From Acidocella sp. (lineage in GTDB: Bacteria > Pseudomonadota > Alphaproteobacteria > Acetobacterales > Acetobacteraceae), in contig DAIDEE010000007.1 of assembly GCA_027308685.1 (NCBI GenBank), positions 150,387-214,386 on the forward strand: a stretch of 64,000 nt of DNA, given 5' to 3'. The position numbers were made by a program, and so were the translations under genes. Under the pieces are notes generated by a model. The model did no database searches. It was not told the DNA's origin and was given only the letters and a program-made list of their open reading frames with translations. Below are positions 1 to 10,118 of this stretch, in pieces (the first letter of the stretch is position 1; every line of letters begins with the position of its first letter).

Positions 1-279
1 CTCACTGAACAATGGGTGATTGCCGGTAACCAGCCGTGAGCCGCCCGAACCAACCCCCCAGCGCCTGGTGGCGGTGATCGAGGCCTCGACGATTTCAGGA
101 TGTTGGGTGAGGTTGAGATAGTCATTGCAACTGAAGGACAGCAAGCGCTTGCCGTTGCGGGTGATCCATATGGCATCATCGCGGTGGCTCTCGACAAGCT
201 GACGTCGAAGGCGCTGGGCATCCAGGGACGCCAGCTTGCCTCGGGCAAAAGCATCCAGTGAAGTCGCTGTATTTACCAT
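1..279 (-). CDS. bioF: BioF-like alpha-oxoamine synthase, N-terminal part (runs off window)
   Basis: Reading the minus strand from the ATG at 279 gives 93 codons without a stop, and the frame continues past base 1. The translated fragment contains FSCNDYLNLTQHPEIVEA and GSGGSRLVTGNHPLFSE, the substrate-entry and glycine-rich blocks of the PLP-dependent alpha-oxoamine synthase family. These most resemble 8-amino-7-oxononanoate synthase, which condenses pimeloyl-thioester and alanine in biotin synthesis. The PLP lysine lies outside the window, so 5-aminolevulinate synthase or glycine C-acetyltransferase cannot be fully excluded, though their glycine-rich blocks differ. The gene starts 6 bases after the moeA stop and is probably co-transcribed with it. 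Confidence 0.75.
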   Translation of the reverse strand, partial: MVNTATSLDAFARGKLASLDAQRLRRQLVESHRDDAIWITRNGKRLLSFSCNDYLNLTQHPEIVEASITATRRWGVGSGGSRLVTGNHPLFSE

Positions 280-285
280 CAGCGG

Positions 286-1488
286 CTACAACCCCATGGC
301 TCCCAACCGAATGATCTCGACAATGTCACCAATTTTTTTCCCCGGGTCGTGCGGCGGGCGTTTGATCAGCGCTTCCGCATTCGCCAGTGTGCGTAGCATG
401 CCGGAATCCTGTTTGCCGAACGGTGTGACCACCCATTCATAACCATCACGGCGCAAATTGGCGCGCACATAATCCTCGCGTTGGTCATTCGGTTTCATGG
501 CGCTGTCGAGACGGGCAGTTTCAAGCACCGGCGCCTCGGCGGGGAGGCCAGATAATTCTGTGATGGCGGGCCGCAAGAATAGCAGCGCGCACACATAGGC
601 GGAAACCGGGTTGCCCGGCAGGCCCAGCATCGGCATCGTGCCCAGATTGCCGAACATCAAAGGCTTGCCGGGACGCATCGCGATTTTCCAGAAATCCAGC
701 GTCAACCCACGGGCCTGTAGGGCGGGCTGCACTAAATCGTGGTCACCAACGCTGGCACCGCCGGTGGTGACCAGCATATCGGCACCGCGCGCGGCATCGG
801 CACCTTCGACAATGGCAGCGATGTTATCCCCGGCGATCGGCAGCACAACGGGTTCACCACCGCACGCCATGATAAATGCCGCCAGCATATGCGCGTTGGA
901 GCTGACAATGCCGCCGTCACTGATCGCTTCACCGGGCAACGAAATTTCATCACCGGTGGCCAAAATGGCGATTCTGGGCCGCTGGTGGACAGTGACCCAA
1001 GGGTGGTTCCCCGCTGCAGCGAGCCCAATGTCGCGTGCATTAACTAATTTGCCGGCGGGCACCAGCACGTCGCCCACCGCAAAATCCTGGCCGGCCGCCC
1101 GGATGTTTTTCATTATCCCGGCGGCTTCGGTCAGATGAATGGTCGAACCTGACGCCGTCACATTTTCCTGAATGATGACAGTATCGGCGCCTCTGGGAAT
1201 GACGCTGCCGGTGAACAATCGCACCGCTTCGCCAGCACCGACTTGTCCGTTGAACGGATGTCCGGCGGGCGCCGAACCAATAACCTTCAGCACCGCGCCG
1301 GCTTCGGCATCAACAGCGCGAATCGCATAGCCATCCATCGCAGAAATATCAGACGGCGGCTGGGTTAGTCGCGCCAAAACCGGCACCGCCGTTACCCGAC
1401 CATAGGCATTGGCAAGAGCGATTGTTTCCGGCGGGGTGACTTTCAGGGCACCTAATATTTTTGCCCGGGCTTCATCGACGCTGAGCAT
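286..1488 (-). CDS. moeA: Molybdopterin molybdenumtransferase MoeA
   Basis: A 400-residue protein of normal MoeA length. It inserts molybdate into adenylylated molybdopterin, the last step of molybdenum cofactor synthesis. The MoCF-biosynthesis block TTGGASVGDHD is near residues 241-251 and MLGLPGNPVSAYV is near 288-299; AMDGYAIR near residue 50 is the usual N-terminal motif. Its ATG shares a base with the moaC stop (TGATG), which points to translational coupling. The cofactor would be needed by the formate dehydrogenase encoded at 37-43 kb. Confidence 0.95.
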   Translation of the reverse strand: MLSVDEARAKILGALKVTPPETIALANAYGRVTAVPVLARLTQPPSDISAMDGYAIRAVDAEAGAVLKVIGSAPAGHPFNGQVGAGEAVRLFTGSVIPRGADTVIIQENVTASGSTIHLTEAAGIMKNIRAAGQDFAVGDVLVPAGKLVNARDIGLAAAGNHPWVTVHQRPRIAILATGDEISLPGEAISDGGIVSSNAHMLAAFIMACGGEPVVLPIAGDNIAAIVEGADAARGADMLVTTGGASVGDHDLVQPALQARGLTLDFWKIAMRPGKPLMFGNLGTMPMLGLPGNPVSAYVCALLFLRPAITELSGLPAEAPVLETARLDSAMKPNDQREDYVRANLRRDGYEWVVTPFGKQDSGMLRTLANAEALIKRPPHDPGKKIGDIVEIIRLGAMGL

Positions 1489-1964
1489 CAGGCTTGCTTG
1501 AAATCGCCGGATTTACCGCCGGATTTTGCCACCACCCGGATATCCTCGATGCGCATTCCGCGGTCCACCGCTTTGACCATGTCGTAGATCGTCAGTGCGG
1601 CGATGCTTACGGCACTCAGCGCCTCCATCTCAACGCCGGTGCGTCCGGTGCTGCGAACGGTGGCGGTAATATAGACGGATGTTGCATCGGCGTTCAAATC
1701 AAGCGCAACAACCACCGAGGAAATTGCCAGTGGATGGCATAGGGGAATCAGGTCGGACGTACGTTTGGCTCCCATGATCCCCGCCAGGCGTGCAGCGGCC
1801 AATACATCGCCTTTGGGTGCGCCACCGGAAGCAATGAGTGCCAAGGTTTCGGCCAGCATTTTGACGCGGCCTTTGGCGGTGGCTTCGCGTACCGTTTCCG
1901 CCTTGTCGGACACATCCACCATGCGGGCGTGGCCCGCCGCATCGATGTGGGTGAGGCCGCTCAT
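1488..1964 (-). CDS. moaC: Cyclic pyranopterin monophosphate synthase MoaC
   Basis: A 158-residue protein that acts with MoaA to convert GTP to cyclic pyranopterin monophosphate, the first stage of molybdenum cofactor synthesis. Family blocks are visible: [18 protein letters not shown] at the start, LIPLCHPL mid-protein and [21 protein letters not shown] near residues 112-132. Its start overlaps the trpC stop by 4 bases and its stop overlaps the moeA start. The trpC-moaC-moeA order is common in alphaproteobacteria. Confidence 0.96.
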   Translation of the reverse strand: MSGLTHIDAAGHARMVDVSDKAETVREATAKGRVKMLAETLALIASGGAPKGDVLAAARLAGIMGAKRTSDLIPLCHPLAISSVVVALDLNADATSVYITATVRSTGRTGVEMEALSAVSIAALTIYDMVKAVDRGMRIEDIRVVAKSGGKSGDFKQA

Positions 1965-2776
1965 GCCGTGCCTAGCAACTGGCGGACGGCCAAGGTGACA
2001 TCGGGCAGCCGCATCAGCGATTCACCGACCAGAAATCCTTGTACGCAGACCTTCTGCAGGCGCGTGATATCCTCGTGAGTTTTAATGCCCGATTCCGAGA
2101 CCAGAAACCGGTCAGGCGGAGCCAGCGTGCTCAACCGTTCGGTCGTTTCCAACGTGGTTACCATGGTCTTCAAATTGCGGTTATTGATACCCAGCAGCGG
2201 CGTTTGCAAACCGAGCGCGCGGTCGAGTTCGGTCTCGTCATGCACTTCGGCAAGCACATCCATATCGAGACTGCGGGCGAGTTCTTCGAGGTCGCGCGAT
2301 TGGCTATCGGTGAGCGCCGACATGATCAGCAAAATACAATCAGCGCCCATCGCACGTGATTCATACACCTGCCACGGGTCCAGAATAAAATCCTTGCGGA
2401 TGACCGGCAATTTCACGGCAGCCCGGGCGGCTGTCAGGTGCGCGGGCGAGCCTTGGAAGTAAGGCGCATCGGTGAGGACTGAAAGGCAGACCGCGCCACC
2501 CTCAGCGTAGGCGCGGGCCAGCGCCGCCGGGTCGAAATCCTCCCGGATCAGCCCCACTGAAGGTGAGGCTTTTTTAATTTCGGTGATCAACCCAGGCTTG
2601 CCGGCGGCGGTGGCGTCCATCAAGGCGCGGCCAAAGCCGCGTGGCTTCGCGGTATCCTTGGCCAGGCTTTTCATGTCGTCGATGCTGGTGATGGCCTTGC
2701 GGGTTGCCACCTGCGCCAGGGTATCGGCGCAAATTTTAGCGAGAATATCTTCGCCGGTTGTCATCGGGCCATCCAT
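1961..2776 (-). CDS. trpC: Indole-3-glycerol phosphate synthase TrpC
   Basis: A TIM-barrel enzyme that closes the indole ring on CdRP in tryptophan synthesis; monofunctional, with no TrpF fusion. [18 protein letters not shown] (near residue 65), the catalytic-lysine block VIRKDFILD and GINNRNLKT are present. The frame can be extended to a TTG at 2779, but the ATG at 2776 is preferred: it overlaps the trpD TGA (TGATG) and has AGGAA about 8 bases upstream. That gives 271 residues. An alternative ATG lies at 2764. Confidence 0.94.
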   Translation of the reverse strand: MDGPMTTGEDILAKICADTLAQVATRKAITSIDDMKSLAKDTAKPRGFGRALMDATAAGKPGLITEIKKASPSVGLIREDFDPAALARAYAEGGAVCLSVLTDAPYFQGSPAHLTAARAAVKLPVIRKDFILDPWQVYESRAMGADCILLIMSALTDSQSRDLEELARSLDMDVLAEVHDETELDRALGLQTPLLGINNRNLKTMVTTLETTERLSTLAPPDRFLVSESGIKTHEDITRLQKVCVQGFLVGESLMRLPDVTLAVRQLLGTA

Positions 2777-3822
2777 CAAACAAGTTCCTGTCGCGGCGCA
2801 ACGTCCGGGTTTATATTTGAAGCGATAACCAATGTATCAAGCACGGCTTTCGCCCGCCCGCTGTCAATGGCCAGCTTCGCTTTCGCCACACCCTCTGCCA
2901 GAGATTCAGCCTTCCCGGCAATCATCAGGGCGGCGGCGGCATTGAATAAAATCGTATCGCGGTAGGCACCGGGGGCACCACCCAGCATCGCCCGCATGGC
3001 GGCGGCGTTTTCCTCGGCATCACCGCCTTTGATGGCGGCTTGCGGGGCGGAAGACAGGCCGGCATCGGCGGCAACCAGGGTGAATTCTGAAATCACCCCG
3101 TCTTTCAGCGCGACGATGTGGTTAATGCCATCCAAGGTCAGCTCATCCAGCCCGTTACCATACACCACCCAGGCGGCCTGACTACCAAGTTGTTTGAGCG
3201 TTTCCACCATGGGCCGCGCCCATTTGGGGTCAAATACGCCGATCAACTGGTGTTTGACGCCGGCTGGGTTGGCCATCGGGCCGGTGAGGTTGAATATTGT
3301 TCGGGTGCCGAGCTCGGCGCGAACCTGGCCGGCGTGCCGCAGGGCGGCATGGTGCTTGGGTGCGAACAAAAAAACGCAACCGAGATCGTGCAAAATCTGC
3401 TCCAATCGGGCGGGCGGCGCTTCGATATTCACGCCGAGCGCGATCAGCACATCAGCACCGCCGGAGCGCGATGAGAGGGCACGGTTGCCATGTTTGGCGA
3501 CCGGCACCCCGCAGGCTGCCACCACCAGCGAGACCGCGGTGGAGATATTCAAACTCGCAGCGCCATCACCGCCAGTGCCGCAGACATCCATGGCGTCTTC
3601 TGGTGCGGTAATCGCGATCATGCGCGCCCGCATGGCGGTGACAGCGCCGGTCAGTTCAGCGACTGTTTCGCCACGGACACGCATCGCCATCAGCATCCCG
3701 CCGATTTGCGCCGGTGTGGCTTCGCCATCCATCACCACCCCGAAGGCGGCCTCGGCCTCGGTTTCGCTTAAGGATTGGCCAAGAGCAAGACGCGCCAGCA
3801 CGGGTTTCAAACCGATGCTCAT
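2776..3822 (-). CDS. trpD: Anthranilate phosphoribosyltransferase TrpD
   Basis: A 348-residue enzyme that transfers the phosphoribosyl group of PRPP to anthranilate. The PRPP loop [15 protein letters not shown] is near residues 81-95, followed by [17 protein letters not shown] and GPMANPAG, all typical of TrpD. It is a stand-alone protein, not fused to TrpG as in enteric bacteria. Its start overlaps the trpG stop by 4 bases. Confidence 0.97.
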   Translation of the reverse strand: MSIGLKPVLARLALGQSLSETEAEAAFGVVMDGEATPAQIGGMLMAMRVRGETVAELTGAVTAMRARMIAITAPEDAMDVCGTGGDGAASLNISTAVSLVVAACGVPVAKHGNRALSSRSGGADVLIALGVNIEAPPARLEQILHDLGCVFLFAPKHHAALRHAGQVRAELGTRTIFNLTGPMANPAGVKHQLIGVFDPKWARPMVETLKQLGSQAAWVVYGNGLDELTLDGINHIVALKDGVISEFTLVAADAGLSSAPQAAIKGGDAEENAAAMRAMLGGAPGAYRDTILFNAAAALMIAGKAESLAEGVAKAKLAIDSGRAKAVLDTLVIASNINPDVAPRQELV

Positions 3823-4415
3823 GCGGCCAGTTTCGGGGCGTTTTTGCCGCCTGCGATATTCAGGAAATTTTCCAAAATCTCGTGGCCATGGCTGGTGGCG
3901 ATACTCTCAGGGTGAAATTGCACGCCGAATATCGGCAGGTTTTTGTGCCGTAATCCCATGATGATGCCATCATCGGTCCAGGCGGTGACTTCTAGCGCGT
4001 CCGGCAAGGTGGCGCGTTCCACGATCAGCGAATGATAGCGGGTTGCGGTAAATGGGTCGGGCAGGCCCGCAAAAATATCGCTGTTGGCGTGATGCACCGG
4101 GCTGGTTTTACCATGCACGGGTTCGGGTGCGCGGATCACGTTGCCGCCAAAAGCCTGGCCGATCGCCTGATGGCCCAGGCACACGCCAAGTAAAGGCACC
4201 TTGCCTGCTGCGGCGGTGACCATATCCAGGCAAATGCCCGCCTCATTGGGGGTGCAAGGGCCAGGCGAAAGCACGATGCCCTGCGGGTTCATTGCCAGCA
4301 CTTCGGCAGGGGTAATTTTATCGTTCCGGCGCACCACACACGCAGCGCCTAAATCGCCGAGGAAATGCACCAGATTGAAGGTGAAGCTGTCGTAATTATC
4401 AATCAGCACGATCAT
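3819..4415 (-). CDS. trpG: Anthranilate synthase glutamine amidotransferase subunit TrpG
   Basis: A 198-residue class I glutaminase that supplies ammonia to Trp[14 protein letters not shown] carries the nucleophilic Cys79, and [15 protein letters not shown] near residue 170 carries the His/Glu of the triad. [10 protein letters not shown] near residue 52 is the oxyanion segment. The paralogue PabA looks similar and one protein may serve both TrpE and PabB, but its place between trpE and trpD supports TrpG. It overlaps both neighbours by 4 bases. Confidence 0.95.
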   Translation of the reverse strand: MIVLIDNYDSFTFNLVHFLGDLGAACVVRRNDKITPAEVLAMNPQGIVLSPGPCTPNEAGICLDMVTAAAGKVPLLGVCLGHQAIGQAFGGNVIRAPEPVHGKTSPVHHANSDIFAGLPDPFTATRYHSLIVERATLPDALEVTAWTDDGIIMGLRHKNLPIFGVQFHPESIATSHGHEILENFLNIAGGKNAPKLAA

Positions 4416-5926
4416 GATACGCGCCCCTTATCGGCATAGCGCACCGCATCTTCGGCGGCGCGGAATAAAGCGCGGGCTTTTTGCACGCTCTCGGCATATT
4501 CGGCTTCGGGGTCGGAATCCGCCACCACGCCGACGCCAGCCTGCACATACATGGTGCCATCCTTCACCAATGCCGTGCGCAGGCCGATGCAGGTATCCAT
4601 GGTGCCGTTGGCGGCAAAATAACCGATGCAGCCAGCATATAAGCCACGCCGGGAGGGTTCCAACTCGTCGATAATTTCCATCGCCCGTACCTTTGGGGCA
4701 CCTGAGAGCGTCCCCGCCGGGAAGCCTGCCACCAGCGCATCGAGCGCATCGAGGCCCGGTTTAATGTGACCTTCAACGGTGGAGGAGATGTGCATCACGT
4801 GACTGAAACGCTCGATAGCAAAGCTCTCGACCACCCTAACCGAGCCGATTTCCGAAACGCGGCCCACGTCGTTGCGGCCTAAATCAAGCAGCATCAGATG
4901 CTCTGCGCGCTCTTTCGGGTCAGCCAGCAACTCGGCTTCCAGGGCGGCATCCTCAGCTTTGTCGGCGCCGCGCTTACGGGTGCCGGCCAAGGGCCGGATG
5001 GTGACGATGCCATCGCGCAGGCGCACCAGAATCTCCGGCGAGGAGCCCACAGCCTGAAAGTTCCCGAAATCCAGATAGAACAGGAATGGCGCCGGGTTGA
5101 TGCGGCGCAGACTGCGATACAGGGCGAACGGCGGCATGGTGAAGGGCGCTTCAAAACGCTGGCTCGGCACCACCTGAAACACGTCGCCGGCGCGGATGTA
5201 ATTTTTGCCCTTTTCCACCATCGCCAGGAATTTATCCTTGCTCATGTTGGATTGCGGGACCGGTGCTGGGATATGCGCCGGGCTGATGAGTTTTGGCACC
5301 GGCTGCTCCAATGCCGCGACCGCCGCCTTGAGGCGTAATTCAGCGGCGGCATAGGCAGTGGCGGCACTCATGCCAGCCTTTGGATAAACTGGCGCTGCCA
5401 GGGTAAGCTCGTCGGTCACGCTATCGAAGATAGCGAACAGGCTGGGCCGGACCAGAATGGCGTCAGGGATTCCGAGCACATCGGGGTTGGCGTCAGGGAT
5501 ATCCTCCATCAGCCGCACCATGTCGTAGCCAAGATAGCCTGAGAGCCCGCCGGTCATCGGCGGCAGGCCTTCTGGGACATCGAGCCTGGTCTCGGCGATT
5601 AAGTCACGCAAACTATCAAGCGGCGGCTCACCGACCGGCAAAAAATGATCTGGGTCGTGTTGGGCATCGCGGTTCAACAGCGCCACGCCGTTTTCGCAGC
5701 GCCAGATTAAATCCGGTGCCATACCGATGACCGAGTAGCGCCCACGGGCAGCGCCGCCCTCGACACTTTCAAGCAAAAACGAGAATTTTTTGCCGTGCGC
5801 CAGTTTCAAAAAAGCTGCGACCGGCGTCAGCAGGTCCGCCACGTCATGACGCCACACCAGCGAGCCGCGCCCGGATTCATAGGCGGCACGGAAGGCATCG
5901 TAGGTGAGCGGCAAGGCGGCATTCAT
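4412..5926 (-). CDS. trpE: Anthranilate synthase component I TrpE
   Basis: A 504-residue chorismate-using enzyme that commits chorismate to tryptophan. The N-terminal domain carries [18 protein letters not shown] (near residues 48-65), the usual tryptophan-binding feedback element. The C-terminal chorismate domain has [32 protein letters not shown] and [18 protein letters not shown]. It starts 21 bases after the ppiD stop and overlaps trpG. No leader peptide rich in tryptophan codons was seen before it, so classical attenuation is not evident. Confidence 0.97.
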   Translation of the reverse strand: MNAALPLTYDAFRAAYESGRGSLVWRHDVADLLTPVAAFLKLAHGKKFSFLLESVEGGAARGRYSVIGMAPDLIWRCENGVALLNRDAQHDPDHFLPVGEPPLDSLRDLIAETRLDVPEGLPPMTGGLSGYLGYDMVRLMEDIPDANPDVLGIPDAILVRPSLFAIFDSVTDELTLAAPVYPKAGMSAATAYAAAELRLKAAVAALEQPVPKLISPAHIPAPVPQSNMSKDKFLAMVEKGKNYIRAGDVFQVVPSQRFEAPFTMPPFALYRSLRRINPAPFLFYLDFGNFQAVGSSPEILVRLRDGIVTIRPLAGTRKRGADKAEDAALEAELLADPKERAEHLMLLDLGRNDVGRVSEIGSVRVVESFAIERFSHVMHISSTVEGHIKPGLDALDALVAGFPAGTLSGAPKVRAMEIIDELEPSRRGLYAGCIGYFAANGTMDTCIGLRTALVKDGTMYVQAGVGVVADSDPEAEYAESVQKARALFRAAEDAVRYADKGRVS

Positions 5927-5947
5927 GTTTCAGGTCTGGCTTTCGGT

Positions 5948-7825
5948 TTACTGATAGATCTGGGCAAATAATTTTGGATCAACGCTCACCTTGTCGCGCG
6001 CCTGCAAGCCGCCAAAAAAGCTCTCAGCGACGTCATTCTGCAAAGATTTCGTAAGGGATTGCTGGATCTGCGCGGCGTCGGTGGGGTCCTGTGCGGGGGT
6101 GGGCTGATTAATTTTTGCCAGAACCGCCACCATGAAACCGCTATCGGTTTGCTGCATGGTGGCTTGCCCCAGCTTCAGGCTGAACAAAATTTGCTCCATC
6201 TGGGAGGTCATGCCGTTCGGCTGCGCCATGCGGGTCTGCGGGGCCGACATGCTAACCGAATACCCTTCAGCGCTGGCCACCTGGTCTAGTGTTTTGCCGG
6301 TATTCACGGCGTGCAGAATTTCAGCGGCTTTCACCTCCGCTTCGCGGGTTCTGGTATCTTGGGTCCAGGCGGCAGCCACCTGGGCCTTCACTTGGTCGTA
6401 GGGCTTTACCGCTGGCGGCGTAATACTGTCGAGTTTGAAGGCAAAATAGCCACCATCTGGGCCCGTGACCAATTGCGCGGGGTCACCCACATGCGCGGCG
6501 AAGATTGCCTTGATGATGGCGGCACGCAGCTTATCGCCGCCGGGAATCGGCGCCGGGGTGCCATCGGTCGCGTTGCCGCTCGCGTCCAAAGTTCCTTGTA
6601 CGGCGGCGAGGTCAAGGTTACCGGGCAGTTGGTCAAGCGGGGTCTGGCCGGCCAGTGCGTCCTGAACGTTATCAACGTCCTTCGCCACCTGGTCCTGGGC
6701 CTCCTGCAGCTGGATCTGGGCTTTCAGTTCGGGGGTCAGGCTAGCCAGGCTCGGCGCGCCGGCCGCCTGTGCGTCGGTTACTTTAAAGACAAAACTGCCG
6801 AGATCACCCTGTACCGGGCCCGTTACCACGTTCGGCACGGCTGCAAAAACGGCGGCTTCGAGCGCTGGCGAGGGGATTTGGTCGGACTGCGCATGATCAA
6901 TTTCAACACTCGAGGCGCCGACGGCTTTGGCAGCGGCCTGAATTTTTGTCCAATCGGCACCGGCTTTCCATAGGGCAGCAAGCTTGGTGGCGGTGGAGGG
7001 GCTATCGCTGGTGATGACCTGGACGCTGCGGGTGGCGGGTACCGATTGCCGGGCCGCGACACGGGCATAAAGGGCTTGCAGGGCGGTATCGCTGACCGGC
7101 TCGTTATGAGCCAATATTTCCGGCGAGAGCACCACGATTTTGACCGTGCGGTACGCCGGCGCGGTAAATTGCGCCGGATGATTTTTCCAGTAACGCTGCA
7201 GTTGCGCGTCGCTTGGCTGAGGCGGCGTCGGTTGGCTCGCCACAGGGATGTTCACCACTTCTGCGGTGCGGGCTTGCGAAACGAAGCTGAAAATTTGGCT
7301 GACCAGCTCCTGCGGCGCCGCTGCCCCGCTGATTAGCGCCGGAATTAGCTGGCTGGTTTTTACGTTATCGGTCTCGAGCGCCAGGAAGCGCTCCTGCGAG
7401 AGGTTGTTCTGCTGCAATACCGAGGCAAATTTGGCTTGATCGAACGCGCCGTTGGTCTGGAAGGCGGGAATGGCATAAATTTTGGCCCGCACAGCCGAAT
7501 CGGGAGCCGCGATGCCGATAGCCTGTTCTTCCTGCAACAACGCTTGCTGGCGTAGCACAGTGGCCAATGCGGTTTGCGCAATTTGCTTGCGGGTGGCCAG
7601 GTCGGGCATGCCGGTTTGCTCGGCTTTGGTCAGTTCACTCTGGTACTCGGCTTGAACGATACCAAGGTCCACAGGCTTGCCGCCGATGTGAGCGACGGCA
7701 TTCACGCCCCCGGTCATCAGCGGCAGCGCGCTCGAGGCACCCCAGGCGATAAAAACCAGGATCAGCAGCACGGAGAATATCCGCGCGATCCAGCTACCTT
7801 TTAGACTGCGAACCCAATAGAGCAT
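5948..7825 (-). CDS. ppiD: SurA/PpiD-type periplasmic peptidyl-prolyl isomerase
   Basis: A 625-residue membrane-anchored chaperone or foldase. Residues 1-15 are basic and aromatic, a single membrane span follows (about 16-40), and the rest is expected in the periplasm. A SurA_N-like helical region (about 40-190) is followed by parvulin-related segments, with a tandem arrangement suggested by the repeated GPDGGYFAFKLD / GDLGSFVFKVTD elements. Similarity is at family level: catalytic parvulin residues were not verified, so it may be chaperone only. A PpiD-like gene upstream of trpE is common in alphaproteobacteria. Confidence 0.85.
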   Translation of the reverse strand: MLYWVRSLKGSWIARIFSVLLILVFIAWGASSALPLMTGGVNAVAHIGGKPVDLGIVQAEYQSELTKAEQTGMPDLATRKQIAQTALATVLRQQALLQEEQAIGIAAPDSAVRAKIYAIPAFQTNGAFDQAKFASVLQQNNLSQERFLALETDNVKTSQLIPALISGAAAPQELVSQIFSFVSQARTAEVVNIPVASQPTPPQPSDAQLQRYWKNHPAQFTAPAYRTVKIVVLSPEILAHNEPVSDTALQALYARVAARQSVPATRSVQVITSDSPSTATKLAALWKAGADWTKIQAAAKAVGASSVEIDHAQSDQIPSPALEAAVFAAVPNVVTGPVQGDLGSFVFKVTDAQAAGAPSLASLTPELKAQIQLQEAQDQVAKDVDNVQDALAGQTPLDQLPGNLDLAAVQGTLDASGNATDGTPAPIPGGDKLRAAIIKAIFAAHVGDPAQLVTGPDGGYFAFKLDSITPPAVKPYDQVKAQVAAAWTQDTRTREAEVKAAEILHAVNTGKTLDQVASAEGYSVSMSAPQTRMAQPNGMTSQMEQILFSLKLGQATMQQTDSGFMVAVLAKINQPTPAQDPTDAAQIQQSLTKSLQNDVAESFFGGLQARDKVSVDPKLFAQIYQ

Positions 7826-7854
7826 TTTGTGCTGTAATCCCTGAAAGCCCGGTC

Positions 7855-7884
7855 TCTATAGTCCGGCTCGCTTGGCCCTCACAA
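7855..7884 (-). promoter_or_regulatory. Candidate promoter for ppiD-trp-moa operon
   Basis: On the minus strand TTGTGA (7884-7879) is separated by 18 bases from TATAGA (7860-7855), about 30 bases before the ppiD ATG. It is a fair sigma-70-type match in the only sizeable non-coding stretch upstream of this minus-strand run. Assigned by eye, without experimental support. Confidence 0.4.
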
Positions 7885-7954
7885 GGCACCGGGGTGGCGG
7901 CTTGCCGCCGCAGGCTTATTCGGACGCAAGTTTTTCATCGCGTGTATAGGTGAA

Positions 7955-8107
7955 TTGCGCCTTGAACATGCGCCCCCCGTATAGACAAAGCCCTCCCAAA
8001 CCCTGTAAAGCTCCGCGCTTCAAGGAACGCGGGAGGTTGGGCGAAGGGTCGCCCGGCCGATTGTACCACGGTCCATTAGGCATTTTGCCCAGGGATAGGA
8101 GCCAGCA
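7955..8107 (+). promoter_or_regulatory. Candidate promoter and structured leader of the rplK-rplA genes
   Basis: TATAGA at 7980-7985 lies 19 bases after TTGCGC (7955-7960), a weak sigma-70-like match. The following leader of about 115 bases can fold: CTCCGCG at 8011-8017 pairs with bases 8028-8035, and CCTCCC (7992-7997) can alternatively pair with GGGAGG (8031-8036). In many bacteria ribosomal protein L1 represses its own operon by binding such a leader. That role here is inference. AGGAGCC at 8097-8103 is the rplK ribosome-binding site. Confidence 0.35.
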
Positions 8108-8542
8108 ATGGCAAAGAAGGTCGTTGGCTACATTAAGCTGCAAATTCCGGCCGGTAAGGCTAACCCGTCGCCGCCTGTTGGTCCGGCGCTCGGTCAGCGC
8201 GGCTTGAATATCATGCAGTTCTGCAAGGAATTCAATGCGTTAACCCAGGGCATGGAGCCAGGTATGCCGGTACCGGTGGTGATCACCGCGTTCGCCGACC
8301 GTACCTTTAACTTTATCACCAAAACGCCGCCGAACACCTACTTCCTCAAGAAGGCCGCCGGCATCACCAAGGGCACCACGACCCCTGGTAAAGGTGCGGC
8401 TGTGGGTAAAGTGACCATGACGCAGTTGCGAGAGATCGCGGCGACCAAAATGATTCATATGAATGCCAATGACGTTGATGGCGCTGTCCGCATGTTGGTT
8501 GGCTCCGCACGCTCGATGGGCGTGACCGTGGTGGAGGGCTAA
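8108..8542 (+). CDS. rplK: 50S ribosomal protein L11
   Basis: A 144-residue protein of the GTPase-associated centre, where it binds 23S rRNA with L10/L12 and is the thiostrepton site. [29 protein letters not shown] is the canonical N-terminal domain (written here in part: the proline-rich [13 protein letters not shown] is at residues 20-32). The C-terminal rRNA-binding domain follows from about residue 75. It is the first gene of the plus-strand cluster; secE and nusG, its usual upstream partners, are not in the window. Confidence 0.98.
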   Translation: MAKKVVGYIKLQIPAGKANPSPPVGPALGQRGLNIMQFCKEFNALTQGMEPGMPVPVVITAFADRTFNFITKTPPNTYFLKKAAGITKGTTTPGKGAAVGKVTMTQLREIAATKMIHMNANDVDGAVRMLVGSARSMGVTVVEG

Positions 8543-8546
8543 TCTG

Positions 8547-9239
8547 ATGGCACATGATAAACGTTTGACCAAAGCCTACACCACCTTCGATCGCAATAAG
8601 AACTATGCGCTGATCGAAGCCGTGAAGATGGCCAAGACCAATGCGAAAGCCAAGTTTGATGAAACTATTGAAATTTCATTGAACCTCGGCATCGACCCGC
8701 GCCACGCCGACCAGATGGTCCGTGGCCTGATCTCGCTGCCGAATGGCACGGGTAAGGTGTTGCGGGTCGGCGTGTTCGCTCGTGGCGCTAAGGCTGATGA
8801 AGCTTTGGCAGCCGGCGCTGATGTTGTTGGCGCCGAAGACCTGGCCGAAAAAGTTCAGGCTGGCGAAATCGCGTTTGACCGCTGCATCGCTACCCCGGAC
8901 ATGATGGCCTTGGTTGGCCGTTTGGGTAAAATTCTCGGGCCGCGTGGCCTGATGCCGAACCCAAAGCTGGGCACCGTGACTATGGATGTGAAGGGCGCCG
9001 TGACTGCTGCCAAGTCCGGCCAGGTTGAGTTCCGCGCTGAGAAGGCCGGGATTATCCATGCCGGCATCGGTAAGGCCAGCTTTGATGAGGATAAGCTGGT
9101 TGAGAACGCCAAGGCTTTGGTGGATGCCGTCCAGAAAGCCAAGCCGACGGGCGCGAAAGGCACTTATTTACAGAAGGTTGCGGTTAGCTCGACCATGGGC
9201 CCGGGCATCCGGGTCGATGTCGCCAGCATCACAGCCTGA
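8547..9239 (+). CDS. rplA: 50S ribosomal protein L1
   Basis: A 230-residue protein of the L1 stalk, which helps deacylated tRNA leave the E site; it is also the usual translational repressor of rplK-rpl[30 protein letters not shown] and the C-terminal [11 protein letters not shown] are diagnostic. It begins 4 bases after the rplK stop. Confidence 0.98.
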   Translation: MAHDKRLTKAYTTFDRNKNYALIEAVKMAKTNAKAKFDETIEISLNLGIDPRHADQMVRGLISLPNGTGKVLRVGVFARGAKADEALAAGADVVGAEDLAEKVQAGEIAFDRCIATPDMMALVGRLGKILGPRGLMPNPKLGTVTMDVKGAVTAAKSGQVEFRAEKAGIIHAGIGKASFDEDKLVENAKALVDAVQKAKPTGAKGTYLQKVAVSSTMGPGIRVDVASITA

Positions 9240-9503
9240 TTAGAGATACGCGGCGGCTCATCCCGCCGTGGGCAAGGGGGTTTCAAAACCCCCTGATACC
9301 TGTCCGAGACCATCTGTACCTTTTGGGGTTTAATGGAAGCAATTCTGCAAATGGTAGACGAGGTGCCAAGGACTTTTTCGAAAGGCTTTGGTGGTTCTGA
9401 TGCGTAAGGACAGGCGATTGGTGTTGGGGGGTGGTCCCCTTGCACCTTGGGTAACCAGATATTCCGGGATTTCTCCGGACATATCGCCAAGTTGGAGACG
9501 GAT
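9240..9503 (+). promoter_or_regulatory. L10-leader-like region upstream of rplJ
   Basis: A 264-base non-coding stretch between rplA and rplJ. It has several potential hairpins: CGGCGG/CCGCCG near 9250-9268, AGGGGG (9275-9280) with CCCCCT (9289-9294), and TCCGG/CCGGA around 9463-9479. In other bacteria this position holds the L10 leader, an RNA that binds the L10-L12 complex and represses rplJ-rplL. Assignment here rests on position and foldability. An additional promoter may be present but none was convincing. Confidence 0.45.
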
Positions 9504-10025
9504 GTGGATCGCATAGAGAAGCGTGAATTCGTCGCGGAATTGTCTACGGTGTTTGCCGAGACATCCATGATTGTTGTGACTCGCAATGAGGGGATGACAG
9601 TCGCGGATGTGACCGACTTACGCCGGAAGATGCGCGCGGCGGGAGCGAGCTTCAAGGTTGCGAAGAATCGTCTGGCCCTCCTCGCTCTGGATGGAACCCG
9701 GTTCGACGGCTTGAAGCCCTTTATGAAAGGGCCAACGGCAATTTCCTGGTCAACTGACCCGGTTGCTGTTGCCAAAGCGGCTGTCGACTTCGCCAAAACC
9801 AACGACAAGTTTGTACTGGTCGGCGGCTCGCTCGGCTCACAGATGCTTGATGTATCTGGGGTCAAAGCGCTCGCCGAACTGCCGTCGCTCGACACACTGC
9901 GTGCCAAGTTCCTGGGGCTTCTCAATACCCCGGCGACCCGCATTGCAGGCGTTGTTCAGGCGCCGGCGGCACAGCTTGCCCGGGTTTTTGCGGCGTACGC
10001 CGATTCCAAGAGCGAGGCGGCCTGA
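9504..10025 (+). CDS. rplJ: 50S ribosomal protein L10
   Basis: A 173-residue stalk-base protein that carries L12 dimers. The open frame extends upstream to a TTG at 9447, but the GTG at 9504 is preferred. It follows GGAG by 6 bases and gives a product starting [17 protein letters not shown], matching the family's start and length. [21 protein letters not shown] is the conserved rRNA-binding block. The upstream 57 bases belong to the leader. Confidence 0.95.
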   Translation: MDRIEKREFVAELSTVFAETSMIVVTRNEGMTVADVTDLRRKMRAAGASFKVAKNRLALLALDGTRFDGLKPFMKGPTAISWSTDPVAVAKAAVDFAKTNDKFVLVGGSLGSQMLDVSGVKALAELPSLDTLRAKFLGLLNTPATRIAGVVQAPAAQLARVFAAYADSKSEAA

Positions 10026-10118
10026 GGGTTGCTTCAAAAATCTTGAGACAGTTTGCGGGCTGGCGTGGTGCTGGCTTGCAAGGAACCAATCAAAGACTAC
10101 CTATTAGGAATATATATC

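Noticed and set aside
3194..3961. 255-codon plus-strand frame across trpD/trpG
   Set aside because: Arg/Ala/Pro-rich shadow product opposite two clearly identified enzymes.
7916..8143. 75-codon minus-strand frame upstream of rplK
   Set aside because: No similarity, overlaps the rplK start, and lies in the leader region.
9164..9943. 259-codon minus-strand frame over the rplJ leader and rplJ
   Set aside because: Covers a conserved ribosomal gene antisense; no domain.
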